A DNA stretch of 64,000 nt, taken from contig WBVU01000011.1 in assembly GCA_009192285.1 (NCBI GenBank), positions 372,001-436,000 on the forward strand. The letters are read 5' to 3'. The notes under the pieces are model-generated. The model was given only the letters and a program-made list of their open reading frames with translations, was not told where the DNA came from and ran no database searches. The position numbers were made by a program, and so were the translations under genes. Source of the DNA: Morchella semilibera (Eukaryota > Ascomycota > Pezizomycetes > Pezizales > Morchellaceae). Of this stretch, positions 43,125-54,137 are shown one piece after another (position 1 is the first letter of the stretch; every line of letters starts with the position of its first letter).

Positions 43125-46050
43125 ATGCGGCTAGACGTCAAGGTACGAATGCTCTTTTGTACGGTTCTCAAGTTGAGGGGAGATGGTGGGCGCTCTCTCG
43201 GGGGTGATTGAGAAATACACAGGATACTTGGGGATATCTCGAAGTTGAGGCTGATCAAATCCTATCAATTTCTTCTCTTAGAGACAACTCTTTGCCCGCT
43301 CGGACCGAGTGAAGGGGATTGATTTTCACCCCACTGAACCATGGGTTCTAAGCACCTTATACAGCGGTACCGGCCTCTTGCCCCTCGGTGTCTCAGAAGG
43401 CGGGGTGAACTCAACCACTGACCTAATAATCAATTCAAGGTCACGTATACATTTGGTCCTACGAAACTCAAACTCTAGTAAAGACCTTTGAGGTTACAGA
43501 TGTCCCCGTTCGTGCCGGCCGCTTTATCGCCCGAAAGAACTGGTTTGTGGTCGGTTCCGATGACTTCCATCTTCGGGTATTCAATTACAATACCTCAGAA
43601 AAGATCGCGGCTTTCGAAGCGCATCCAGACTATATCCGCTCAATCGTCGTACATCCTACACAACCTTTCGTGCTCACTGCAAGTGATGACATGACCATTA
43701 AGTTGTGGGATTGGGACAAGGGCTGGAAGTGTGTACAGACGTTTGAAGGGCACAGTCACTATGTCATGAGCTTGGCCATTAACCCGAAAGACACAAATAC
43801 ATTCGCTTCTGCATGTTTAGATAGGACGGTTAAGATTTGGAGCTTGGGCGGTGGCGGAACTGCAAACTTTACTCTCGAGGCGCACGAAACAAAGGGTAGG
43901 CTATTATAACCAAAATCAATCTGGCCAACGACTGATAAACCACAGGTGTCAACCACGTTGATTACTACCCGGCTGCCGATAAACCCTATATTCTCACCAC
44001 CTCCGATGACCGTACGATTAAGATCTGGGATTACACAAATAAATCCTTGATTGCTACCCTTGAGGGCCACACATCTAATGTTTCTTTTGCTTGTTTCCAC
44101 CCAGAGCTCCCAGTAATCATTTCTGGTTCTGAAGACGGTAGTGTCAAGATCTGGCACGCAAATACATACCGTCTGGAGCAGACCCTAAGCTATGGACTTG
44201 AGAGGGCATGGTGTGTTTCCTATCAGAGGGGCAAGAATGCCCTCGCTATCGGTTTTGACGAAGGATGTGTTGTTATCAAGATGGGAAGGGAAGAGCCAGC
44301 TGTTAGTATGGATGCGGGTGGAAAAATTGTTTGGGCAAGGCATAACGAGGTTTTGACAGCAGTTGTCAAGCCCGGCGGTACGCACCCATTGAAATACTAC
44401 GTCTTTACCTTAGCCAGTAAACTAACGTTCGACGACAGATGTATCCGTCAAGGATGGTGAACCATTATCCCTCCCCCATAAGGATCTTGGCTCTTGTGAA
44501 ATTTACCCTCAATCCCTTCTTCACTCTCCCAATGGCCGTTTCGTGTCTGTTTGTGGTGACGGAGAGTATATTATCTACACTGCTTTGGCGTGGAGAAATA
44601 AGGCATTTGGACAGGCATTGGATTTTGCATGGGGCTCTCGAGACAACAGCAACGATTACGCTATTAGAGAGAGCCCGACCAGCGTTAAAATGTTCAAGAA
44701 TTTTAAGGAGAAATCTGGAGGTTTGGATGTTGGATTCGCTGCAGATGGGTTGATCGGCGGTGTTCTACTTGCGGTCCGTGGAGCTGAGACTGTTGGGCTT
44801 TTTGATTGGGAAACTGGCGCTTTGGTCAGGAGAATCGATGTGGTACCGCATAATGTACGTTTCCCAAAAAACTCTAGGACCGAGCCTCCACGAAAAACTC
44901 CCAGTGATGGTTAGAGATTACTAGCTGACATTCCTTGGGATAGGTCTTCTGGTCTGATAGTGGCGAACTTGTGACACTTGCTTGCGAGGATGCTTTCTAT
45001 GTTTTGCGATTCGACAGAGACGAGTATGTCGCTGCCGTTCAGAACGGAACAGTTGAGGATGATGGTGTAGAGGCTGCTTTTGAGGTCATCACTGATATCC
45101 ATGAAACAGTTCGCACTGGTGAATGGGTTGGCGATTGCTTCATTTATACAACTTCTACTAACCGTCTCAACTATCTTGTCGGCGATCAAACATACACCAT
45201 CTCTCACTTTGACTCTCCAATGTACCTTCTCGGTTACATCCCCCGTGATGGCCATATTTACCTTGCTGATAAGGATGTCAATGTTGTTTCGTACTCACTA
45301 TCCCTCAATGTTGTTGAGTATCAAACTGTTGTTCTCCGAGGCGATATGGATGCCGCTGCAGAGCTCTTAGAGACGATTCCACAGGACCAGAGAAATAAGA
45401 TTGCTCGATTCCTTGAGGGGCAGGGTTACAAGGAGCTTGCTTTGGAGGTTGCTACAGATCCCGAGCACCGCTTTGACCTTGCTCTTAGTCTCGGAAACCT
45501 TGAGATCGCACTTGATATCGCTCGAAGTGCCGACGCCGAACACCGCTGGAAGACTGTTGGTGACGCGGCTCTTGCTGCCTGGGACCTAGTACTTGCAGAG
45601 GAATGCTTCCGTGCCGCCAAGGACCTTGGTTCGCTCCTTCTTCTCCACACCGCTACCGGAAACATCGAGGGGCTTCGGGAGCTGTCAAAAACCGCAGATG
45701 CAGCAGGATCCAACAACGTTGCTTTTGCATGTCTGTGGCAGACGGGGGATATTTCGGAGTGCACTAACCTCCTTGTAAAAACCGGGAGAATTCCAGAGGC
45801 GGCTCTTTTCACCCAGACATATAAGCCAAGCTTGACAAAAGATGTGGCTTTGAAGTGGAAGAATAGTCTTAAGGAGGCCAAAAAGGAGAAGTTGAGCGAG
45901 GCTATCGCGGTCCCAGGGGAGGATGATGAGTTGTTTCCGGAGTGGGATGAGTATTTGAGAGTAGAAGCGGAAGCACCGGCACCAGGGGAGGACTTGATTG
46001 ATGTTGCGGAGGACATCGTGGAGGCTCCAGCGGAGACTGCAGAATCATAG
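43125..46050 (+). CDS. sec27: coatomer subunit beta' (COPI)
   Basis: WD40/alpha-solenoid subunit of the COPI coat, for Golgi-to-ER retrieval and recognition of dilysine cargo. Six exons: 43125-43142, 43282-43366, 43440-43895, 43946-44377, 44439-44854 and 44944-46050, giving 837 aa. The first exon encodes only MRLDVK; this is the conserved beta' N-terminus ([23 protein letters not shown]). The first WD40 propeller covers about 1-300 ([77 protein letters not shown]). A second propeller and helical solenoid (about 300-780) follow, with the conserved [26 protein letters not shown]. The acidic C-terminal tail is short compared with yeast and animal proteins. All splice junctions keep frame and GT-AG. 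Confidence 0.95.
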
Positions 46051-47032
46051 ATCATGACGGGTTAGAAACGTTCGCTTGGGGAGGGAGGTTTTATGAAACT
46101 TCCTCTTTACGTTCTTAAGTTAAAATATTATTGTGGCCATTTTTTCCATTCGTACTTTTTTTCTTTCGTTCCAGGTAGTTCAACTGTGAATCGCCTGGCT
46201 GGATTTTTAGAAGCACAAACGTCCGCCTTTCTTCCTAGGTGTTTTCGAGAGATGATGAATGCATTTAGATGACACCTAGTGTGGTGAGGCAAACCCCTAA
46301 AACAAGGGCTCACTGAGCAAGATATCCATGATTATATAAAGGCTCCCTTTGGGGGTGTGGGGGGGGGGGGGGTGCTGTTTCCTCACAGATAACTTATGAC
46401 TAAGGATTTCGTTAATACTGAAACCTATATTATATTGGCAACTCCAAAACCCCGCCCGCATTCTGCATTCATACCTTACATCCTGTCACTGCTGGAGAAG
46501 CCGACTACACATATCTTGACAAATATCAAACACTCCCAGTCAGAAAAATTGGTAGCTAAAAATACGTGTGACAGGGGTCATCACGGTACTGATCAGCAGA
46601 GGCTCCGTGTCATGCAGCATGACGAATGGCTGCTGTTCTAGCTTCTGGCTCACCACTTCCCCTGTGAACCCAAAGATCCTTAACTCCCCCTTTCATACAT
46701 AGAGCGATTGTCATTCTGCAGAAATTTGGAATAAAACATCAGTACAAAATAATATCGAACGCCCACCTATCTTACCCTGGTATAGTCCCCCCACCCGTGA
46801 TAAGATACGCAGCATCACCTGATCTTGATCTACAGCTGTATTGCCTTTTATGTTATCCACATTACATTTGGTAGCACTCTCTAACAGTAGTAAAGCATTC
46901 TAGGTACCCGTCCGTAGACGTACATCACAAGGACGCTTACCAAGGAACAAACATCCAAAAGCGCTCACTAGCCGTTGCATACCCGCGGTCTCCCCCCCAT
47001 TCAAATACTGCTGCCAACCCCACCAAGCCACG
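46051..47032. other. intergenic between SEC27 and the DMT transporter
   Basis: 3' flank of SEC27 and promoter of the transporter gene. Holds a 13-14 nt G run at about 46361-46374. An 81-codon open frame at 46396 has no family resemblance and no good start context. No gene called. Confidence 0.6.
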
Positions 47033-48701
47033 ATGAGTCCCAGCAAAAGCCAGCGTCCCCAGAACACCACATACAAAGAAGAAGACAGCGACGACGAAAT
47101 GTGGGACTGGGATATACGACCAAAGCCCGTAGAGGGCCCATCTGCGGAGCCATTACTGGCCGATGAGGCTTCAGGCGAGAGAGGGAGAAGCAGCTATGAG
47201 GGCGTTGAGGTAGACGAGAGGGCTCGGGGGAGAAGGCGACAAGAGATGCGCAGCAGGAGCCCAGCCAGCGCATCAATCAGGTCAGTTCTTATGTTCCTCC
47301 CAGCACTGGACAGGGCCCCCTTTGGAGCTAACAGCTGCGCTCGTGGTGGGCAGAGCCGAGAACCGCAAAAAGTACGTCATGGCGGCAATCTTTTTGGTCC
47401 TATCGCTCGTTTCGTTTGTGGTATTTTAATGCAATGGTTTGCCTGGAGCTTCGTCGCGCTTACTTGTCTGCCAGGTACAAACTGAAACAACCCAGTACAT
47501 ACAGATTGAGCTCGGATGGCAGAAGGCATATGCCATGTTGTATGTCGCTGCCCTCGGGCCCTCCACCGGTTCCTCTGAGTTCATAATAACCCCGATGTAG
47601 ATACTTAACCCACGGGTCTTGGGTTATTCTCTGGCCTATCCAGCTCCTAATCCTCAAAATGCGTAAGCCCAATACACCCTGGAAAACTTTCCTCAGCGGA
47701 CACCTCAGCCATCTTAGGACCACTGCGCAAATGATAATGAACTCATCCACTCGTCTTTCTCACTCCCAGTCCCAGGTCGATCCGAAGTACTATATGCTCA
47801 AAAAGGTTACATTTATAACTTGCGCTCTCACCATTGCTGGTTCAAGCTGGTTTATTGCTGTTTCGCTCACCACGCCAAGCGATTTAACTGCAATTTATAA
47901 CTGCAGTGCATTTTTCGCATATGCCTTCAGTATCCCCATGCTTCACGAAAAGCCTAAGGCTCTGAAGATTTTGAGTGTGGCGATCGCGATTTTGGGTGTG
48001 CTAGTTGTCGCATACGGTGACAGTGATAGCAGCGCCGACGAGCATGCATCACAAAATGAAAAAAATCGTCTCCTAGGTAACATCATTATTGGTATCGGGA
48101 GCGTTCTTTATGGCTTCTATGAGGTCCTTTATAAGAAGATAGCCTGTCCACCCGACGGCACATCTTCAGGTAGAAGCGCTATCTTCGCAAACACCGTGGG
48201 TTCCGGGATTGGAGCCATCACATTGGTGCGTAGCAACACGACTTCGTCCCTCGTTTGGAGTGGCTGTATTAACCGCAGCCCAAATAGTTCGTATTATGGA
48301 TTCCGATCCCGATTCTGCATTTGCTTGGTATTGAGAAATTCGAGCTCCCAAGTAGCAAGGCTACTGCCATGCTTGCTGTCTCTGTATCCGCCGGTGCTGT
48401 GTTTAGCGGGTCTTTCCTGATTCTCATGAGTCTCACTAGTCCCGTTCTGTCTAGCGTCGCTGGGCTGTTAGTGCTCCCCGTTCTATTATTCTAATGTTGC
48501 ATACTAACAGATTATAGACTCACAATCTTCTTGGTCGCAATAACTGATTGGCTCATATTTGGCACACCGATCAGCACTGCGGCGGTTGTTGGTGGGGTAT
48601 TGATTATTGCAGCGTTTTTGTTGCTGAGTTGGTGCACATGGAAGGAGATGAACGAGGAGAAGAACAAGGAGGAGGATGATATTACTGATGAAGACGACTA
48701 G
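47033..48701 (+). CDS. DMT-superfamily (EamA/SLC35F-like) membrane transporter
   Basis: Six exons reconstructed by frame and splice sites: 47033-47280, 47354-47420, 47475-47539, 47601-48225, 48288-48466 and 48518-48701, giving 455 aa. Related to the yeast YML018C/THI74 group of vacuolar or organellar DMT transporters; the substrate is unknown. An acidic/Arg-rich cytosolic N-terminus of about 83 residues is followed by about ten hydrophobic spans. These include KKYVMAAIFLVLSLVSFVV, AYAMLYLTHGSWVILWP, FITCALTIAGSSWFIAVSL, NCSAFFAYAFSIPMLHEK, LSVAIAILGVLVVAYGDS, GIGSVLYGFYEVLYKK, FVLWIPIPILHLLGIEKF, VSAGAVFSGSFLILMSL and AVVGGVLIIAAFLLLSW. The tail is acidic (NEEKNKEEDDITDEDD). Intron 1 has its CTAAC branch site about 22 nt before the acceptor. 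Small exons 2 and 3 are the least certain part. Confidence 0.85.
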
Positions 48702-49299
48702 ATATTTATTTCCGCAAATGGTCTTTTTTTAAATGCTTGTGTTTAGATATTGGGATTGTTAAGACGTAGTTTGGTTGGTTTATTGGGTTGGGATTCAAAG
48801 TTACATGGGGCTTCGGGCTTGCTAGATTCAGGCCTGGGCTTTCCTATTTTTACGATTTTTTGTTAATTTCTGTTTTTGTTCACACAGGACTGTTCTAAAG
48901 TGTATTTAGAACAAATATCAAGTACTCGTGTTGAGCCCCAATTAATGATGTAAACAAAAAAAAAAAACTCGAGTTGAGCCCGAGCCGCGTAATTAATTAT
49001 CCATCGCCGAGTGAGTCATTGTGTCTCACTCACTTGTACACTATCACGATTGACTTATCACTGTTAGTTCATCCATTTGGTGGTTAATTCATAAGGATTG
49101 ATGCATCAATGTTGAAAGAGCTAGCGCCGCCATTGCCTAGCGTACTCTATCAAACAGCATTTAACTTTCGACAACCACCTCTACCAATACATTCATTAGT
49201 CCAAAAAATTCAAGCCCACAATACTCATCACTTGGAACTACAGTACATAAGTACCACCTACTCATACCCCTAGTAACAAGCCAAAACCCACATAATCCC
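48702..49299. other. intergenic, no gene seen
   Basis: 3' flank of the transporter gene and upstream region of the 141-aa gene. Contains an A-run at about 48957-48967 and an ACTCACTTGTAC...AGTGAGTC-type inverted repeat near 49008-49040. Confidence 0.6.
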
Positions 49300-49725
49300 A
49301 TGGCTCAACTAACCAATTTACCATATAGGCCCAATCCCAACCCCTCGCCAACCATGAACCCCAGGAAAGAACTCCACCCCCATCACCCCCACCACCGTGC
49401 GCTAGACCCCACGAGCAACCTCCTCCGCATCAACATCCGCCACCGCTTCTCCACACGTGCCAACATCACCGGAGTCCTCTGGACCACCCACGATGTCCCC
49501 GGTGAGATGACCCTCGGACGCCTCTTCGAGCAGCACATCAAGAGCGTCCTCGTCCCCAACCAGACCTTTATTCTCCAGCAGATCAACAGGCACTTTGAGG
49601 CCATTCCTGGGACTGGCGTGTTTGTCTGGAACGAGCTCAACATGACAAAGATTGCAGATGCCAATTGGCTGTTCGACGATGAGGAGGTCTGGCTGGGGTG
49701 TTATGTTCCTTCTGCTATTGCTTGA
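49300..49725 (+). CDS. hypothetical protein, 141 aa, unknown function
   Basis: Single-exon ATG ORF (MAQLTNLPYRPNPNPSP...). I do not recognise the family. Residues 1-40 are Pro/His/Asn-rich and probably disordered. From LLRINIRHRF on, the sequence alternates hydrophobic and polar residues as in a beta-rich fold with one helix (MTLGRLFEQHIKSVL), then TFILQQINRHFEAIPGTGVFVWNELN and an acidic end WLFDDEEVWLGCYVPSAIA. There is no signal peptide or membrane segment. Coding composition is convincing, and the minus-strand frames over the same bases look like shadows. It starts about 600 bp after the transporter stop on the same strand; no functional link is evident. Confidence 0.65.
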   Translation: MAQLTNLPYRPNPNPSPTMNPRKELHPHHPHHRALDPTSNLLRINIRHRFSTRANITGVLWTTHDVPGEMTLGRLFEQHIKSVLVPNQTFILQQINRHFEAIPGTGVFVWNELNMTKIADANWLFDDEEVWLGCYVPSAIA

Positions 49726-52700
49726 GTGGTAGAAACGCACAGGACTATCACGGATAAAGGGTGCTTTTTACGGCGTTATGGGGAGGGTTTCGGAATTAGG
49801 GTGTGGCGTATCTATCGGGGGTTGTTGCTTGTGGGAGAAGAATTTGTTACCTGTCGCCCATATTCTACTCGATAACTCGAAATAAAAGTTTACGCACGGG
49901 TATTGTTTGATACCCTTTAGATTCAGTCTAGTAATCTGCCTTTCATCTCTTATTGATCTTCAAGAAGCGATAACCAAGATTCAAAAAGAGAAGATGTGGT
50001 AGATGCTATAACCCCAAAGTATGTGGGCAACAAGATGTCACCATCCATTTAATTCCTCTGATATAAATAGGTCTCCTTTGATTATAAGAGCCACAAGAGA
50101 CTCTAGGGGTGCTGGATAGGCCTTATAGTTTTAGTCCTAATCCGTATAGTCAAGAACTATCCTGCTCGCTCTCAAGCGTTAGTGGGCAGATAAACTACAT
50201 ACCTCTACGGATACTTAAGGGGCTTAGTACGAATGTGCAAAGGTTATCATCTATAGAGTCTGGTGTAATATTGCAAAAGTAGGTTTTGCATCACCCGATG
50301 GTCCTATTATATTGGCCCCTCAAGGGGGGAGAAAAGAAATGTTAGTCCAGGGGTGGGGGTCGAGCCCACCCCCCATGCGCGGCTGGGGAACCTCTCCTCC
50401 ACGACCACCCCATATCCATCCCCCACAACCACTAGCCCACAGCCTCTCAACGCGCGATGGTGGTAACCTTTTTTGCTCCTTGAAGGGTCAACAAAACCAC
50501 TGGGCCACGCAAGACCCACCTCTGCATCGGAGATTCTACATGCATGGCACGGCCAACCAACTGCACCCTATCCCCGAAACACTGTTAGTAGTACTGTGCC
50601 CTAGCCCTAATCACCCCACCTACCACCAGGCGAGCTTAGGCTCGATATAGAGTGTTATAATTGCGCGCAAACTCCCTATCTCCCCAAACTCCCCCCCAAA
50701 CCAACATCACTTAGTGCCTGCCTGTAGCTATAGTCTAGCCACCACACGACCAATTTCCCCTGATACATACCGTCATTCCACCACAAAGCTATGATGTTTG
50801 GCCTCTGGGTAAAAAAAAAGAGCTCGGTGTTATAGACCCTCTGAGGGGAAACGTTTATGCCCCTCGCCCCCCCCCCCTGACGCATAGTGGTGATGGCTAC
50901 ATGCTCCTATGCTACAGAGAAGACAAGAAACACCAAGGCTGTCCCTGTTCAGCTAGTCTAGCCTGATCGTGGTGGGACCTTTCGGAGATAGACGTTTGCG
51001 CTTCTTCTCTTCGCCCACTTCCGGGCTCGTGTTTTACACAGCCACGAGGACAGGTAGTGTAAAGGTTACCCCTACTCAGCGTTTCCTCTAGCGCCGGCTT
51101 CTGGGTCCAGGGTGTTAGGTACATTATAAGTATAATACGCTTCCCTTTCTTTTCTTCTTTTTCCCTTCCTTTTCTTCTTTTCCCTTTCCATTCTTTTTTT
51201 TTAGCCGCTGCGCGGGGGGACCACGAAAAGTGGAAACAAGAGAACGCTGTCCCCGGCTAGCCAACATTGGTTCGGCTGTGCTTGCCTCGAGACCTAAGCG
51301 AGTGATATATTGTGAAGTAGGTAATGCACCTATCGTAATTTCAGTGTATCACTTCAAAAGGCTATATGATACGACTGGTATATCTATCCGTTGGGGACGG
51401 ATGCGCTGATCATGGCGGTTCAAGAATGGATGCCCACCAACGACGCGATCTACCCTCAATATTCCGTCCCTGGGGTCATATTTCCGGTGAAGAAAGCCCC
51501 ATAAAATATAATTATAATGCACTCTTTGAAAATTGGAAGGTCAGGTTTCTCAATTCACACGCTTAATCATATATAGGTCTAGTAAACTTTATGACACAAG
51601 TTATACTTAGAGCGGCTACTGGATAGGCGACTAATCTACCAATCATAAGGAGCCCCCTCTATAGAGTAACAAAAAAGGTCTCACTATTAAGCTAAGCCAC
51701 CTGGTACTTTTAGCAACAACCAAAACACTCTAATAAGGTCAATGTCTCGAGTTATAAAATAGGAACCGAACCCGTGGGACGGAAAAAAACGCCTCCACCT
51801 TGATATATCCAGCCTTATGTTTATCCTTGGGGCAGGATCCAATTTATGGGGTAGAGACTCAGTCCTTTTACTAATCAGCCTTTGTTCTCAGGAACATGAC
51901 CATTTACGCATGATACTTGGCACTCTGCAAGTCATTACCTCTCTACTAATCACAAATGCTTTTTTCTTGGCGCCCACATAGCAGGGAGATTTACCAACAG
52001 GAGCATTGGAAATAGTATCAAAACCCAGCCGAAACTAGTACGTACTAAATAGGTTCGATCTCTTCTGGACCAAAGACTTCGATCGAAGCTTCCTTTGCAG
52101 CCGCGCTCTATCTAGTCCATAGGGCCGGGGCATGTGATACTGCAGAGCGATATCGTGACCTTATTTGATGGAAACTGCATTGCATAGTTCCACCCTCGAT
52201 CTCTTGAGTGTATTGCAAGCTGCAAAGCAGGGTCCCAATTTGGTGTAGTTTTTTACTAGTGGCGAATCAGAGGTTATTACCATTAAAAGTCATTTTGGGG
52301 TTCTTCCTACTTGACCCGGGTATATATATCCCCACGTGCGCGTCCTAAAATGCAAATCTAATAAGTAGATAAGATTAGAGTCTGCGTATAAGCTTGAGCC
52401 ACAATTTGGTTGGCGAAAAATCGCGTCTCATGTTTTTACTGTCTCGAGATTGGCAGATCATTGCTATCCTGGATTAATGCACTGGCCCTGTAAAGTGCAC
52501 AACTGTCAGCTCAACGCAAAACGAGTACATGATCCGGATCAATTGCCAGACAATGTTTCAGTCAAGAGATTGGATTTGATTTTAAGGCAGTTCCCACGAT
52601 GATCAATGCTCTTGCTAAGCCCAAACACCCGGCAAGTGCACAATTATAAGCTGTCGGCAGGGAAAACACAGGGATTAATTACTTCCAATATCCTACTTGG

Positions 52701-52962
52701 ATCAGATACTGGAAGGTTTTCTTTCGGCAGGTACTATCATTATTTGGTTACTTTAGGAGCTTGAGTAGGATACTAGCTCCTTCAAGTCTCCAGATCCAGA
52801 TATAAAACCACCCAGGATCCCCTCTAAACTTGAGCTCACCACCCTGAAAGCTCATCTTCAAAGTCAGTAGTCTCCTCATCAATACCTCTAGGCCGGTAAT
52901 CCCAAACCCCTTTTCTCCCTAATTTCCACAAACCCCCTCCCCCCCCCCCTATCAATCTTAAA
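49726..52962. other. 3.2-kb gene-poor stretch
   Basis: No supported gene. Includes tRNA-box-like segments at 50350-50445, a C/T-rich tract at 51139-51203, C runs near 50866-50878, and otherwise desert-like DNA with short random ORFs. Confidence 0.6.
50350..50445 (-). repeat. possible tRNA-derived (SINE-like) fragment
   Basis: On the minus strand GGGCTAGTGGTTGTGG resembles a tRNA box A. About 65 nt downstream GTGGGCTCGACCCCCAC forms a 5-bp stem with a 7-nt loop and resembles a T-arm with box B (GGTTCGANNCC, one mismatch). The spacing is longer than in a real tRNA and the cloverleaf is not complete, so this is at best a decayed tRNA-related SINE head. Target duplications were not found. Confidence 0.2.
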
Positions 52963-53331
52963 ATGCGCACCACCAGCGTCCTCCTCAGTGCCGCCGCGCT
53001 CCTAAGCACCACCGTCTCCGCCGCCATCTCTATCGGCACCATTTCCAGCAGCAACGGCGTCACCTACAATGTGGCCTGGACCACTGACGCCGCCGACCCC
53101 TGCAACCAGGACACCAAGTTCCTGAGCACCTTCCCCGCCAACCCCTGCGGGAACCCCTTCCAGCTTGGGAACGATGCCGGGCTTACCCTCGAAGGCTGCG
53201 GAGGCCCACTGTGGATCAACCAGAACGGCGGGTTCAAGTACAACTGCGTGAGTGCCCAGAATCTCGATAAGTCATGTAGCCAGGGTAGCTTCTGGAGTGG
53301 GGACTTGCACAAGACCTTCCAGTGCCCCTAG
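52963..53331 (+). CDS. small secreted cysteine-rich protein (122 aa)
   Basis: Single-exon ORF with a clear signal peptide: MRTTSVLLSAAALLSTTVSA, cleavage expected about residue 20 or 21. The mature part of about 100 residues has six Cys (DPC, NPC, EGC, YNC, KSC, FQC), enough for three disulfides. It is rich in Gly, Asn, Ser and aromatic residues and has no repeats or membrane anchor. The layout is that of fungal secreted small proteins. Such proteins act as effectors, cell-wall components or antimicrobial proteins; I cannot choose between them and recognise no family. A C-run leader (52933-52949) ends 13 nt before the ATG. The gene borders a gene-poor stretch upstream. Confidence 0.78.
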   Translation: MRTTSVLLSAAALLSTTVSAAISIGTISSSNGVTYNVAWTTDAADPCNQDTKFLSTFPANPCGNPFQLGNDAGLTLEGCGGPLWINQNGGFKYNCVSAQNLDKSCSQGSFWSGDLHKTFQCP

Positions 53332-54137
53332 ACACGGTTATGGGGGGAAAGATAGTTTGGAATGTCTTCTTCAGGTGTTTCGAATAATGGCTAGGGGGGA
53401 TGGAAAATTTTGGGTGCGCTTGTTGAATCTTCTGCTTGCCCCCTGTGACTAGGGTCTCTCCTTTGTTGACAATGACGGATTTTGTTTTTTATAGAATGAT
53501 ATAACCAAAATTTTATGTGTTGTGCCTTCCAAGGCGGTAATATGGTTTCCTCAGACTCAGGTGCTATTTGAGTAAAAATACATAGCATACCGCATATGCA
53601 AGGACAAAGGACGGCGTGCATACACTCAAACATATCCTAGCACTGGATGTTGAACCAAATATGTGCCATCTGAATAAAACACAGTACTAGAAAAGCGGTA
53701 TTCAGCCAGAGCACCGTGACACTGGTATTGCTACAGCATTGGTACTGTATAATGGCTAGAATTCCAGTTCAACCCGGAAACTTTTCACGATATCTGCTAC
53801 AGTGCTTTCTATTACCCCCCTTTTTGGCACTGTACTCACCTTGGCACAGTTCGTTTCACTATGTTGAAACATCACGGGATCCCTTGTGAGTGATGTCTCA
53901 TGATTGCCCAGCCACAAGCCGCCGAGAACACACTTTAGGCAGTCACTCCACCCCAAAGAGCACTAGCACCACAAACTCACTTCACATTTAAGGTCAAAAG
54001 AAAAAGCGCCAAGCCGCACACAAAATCGAACAAGAAAGCAAATACTTTTCCCAAACTACGGAAATATACAAAATAGCGAACAGCGTTCCCTATGCCCCAG
54101 CTCCCTCACCAATCCCCACCCGCCGTCAAGAACAAGA
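53332..54137. other. convergent spacer, no gene seen
   Basis: Between the secreted-protein stop and the ILV5 stop. Only short ORFs; contains 3' flanks of both genes. Confidence 0.65.
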
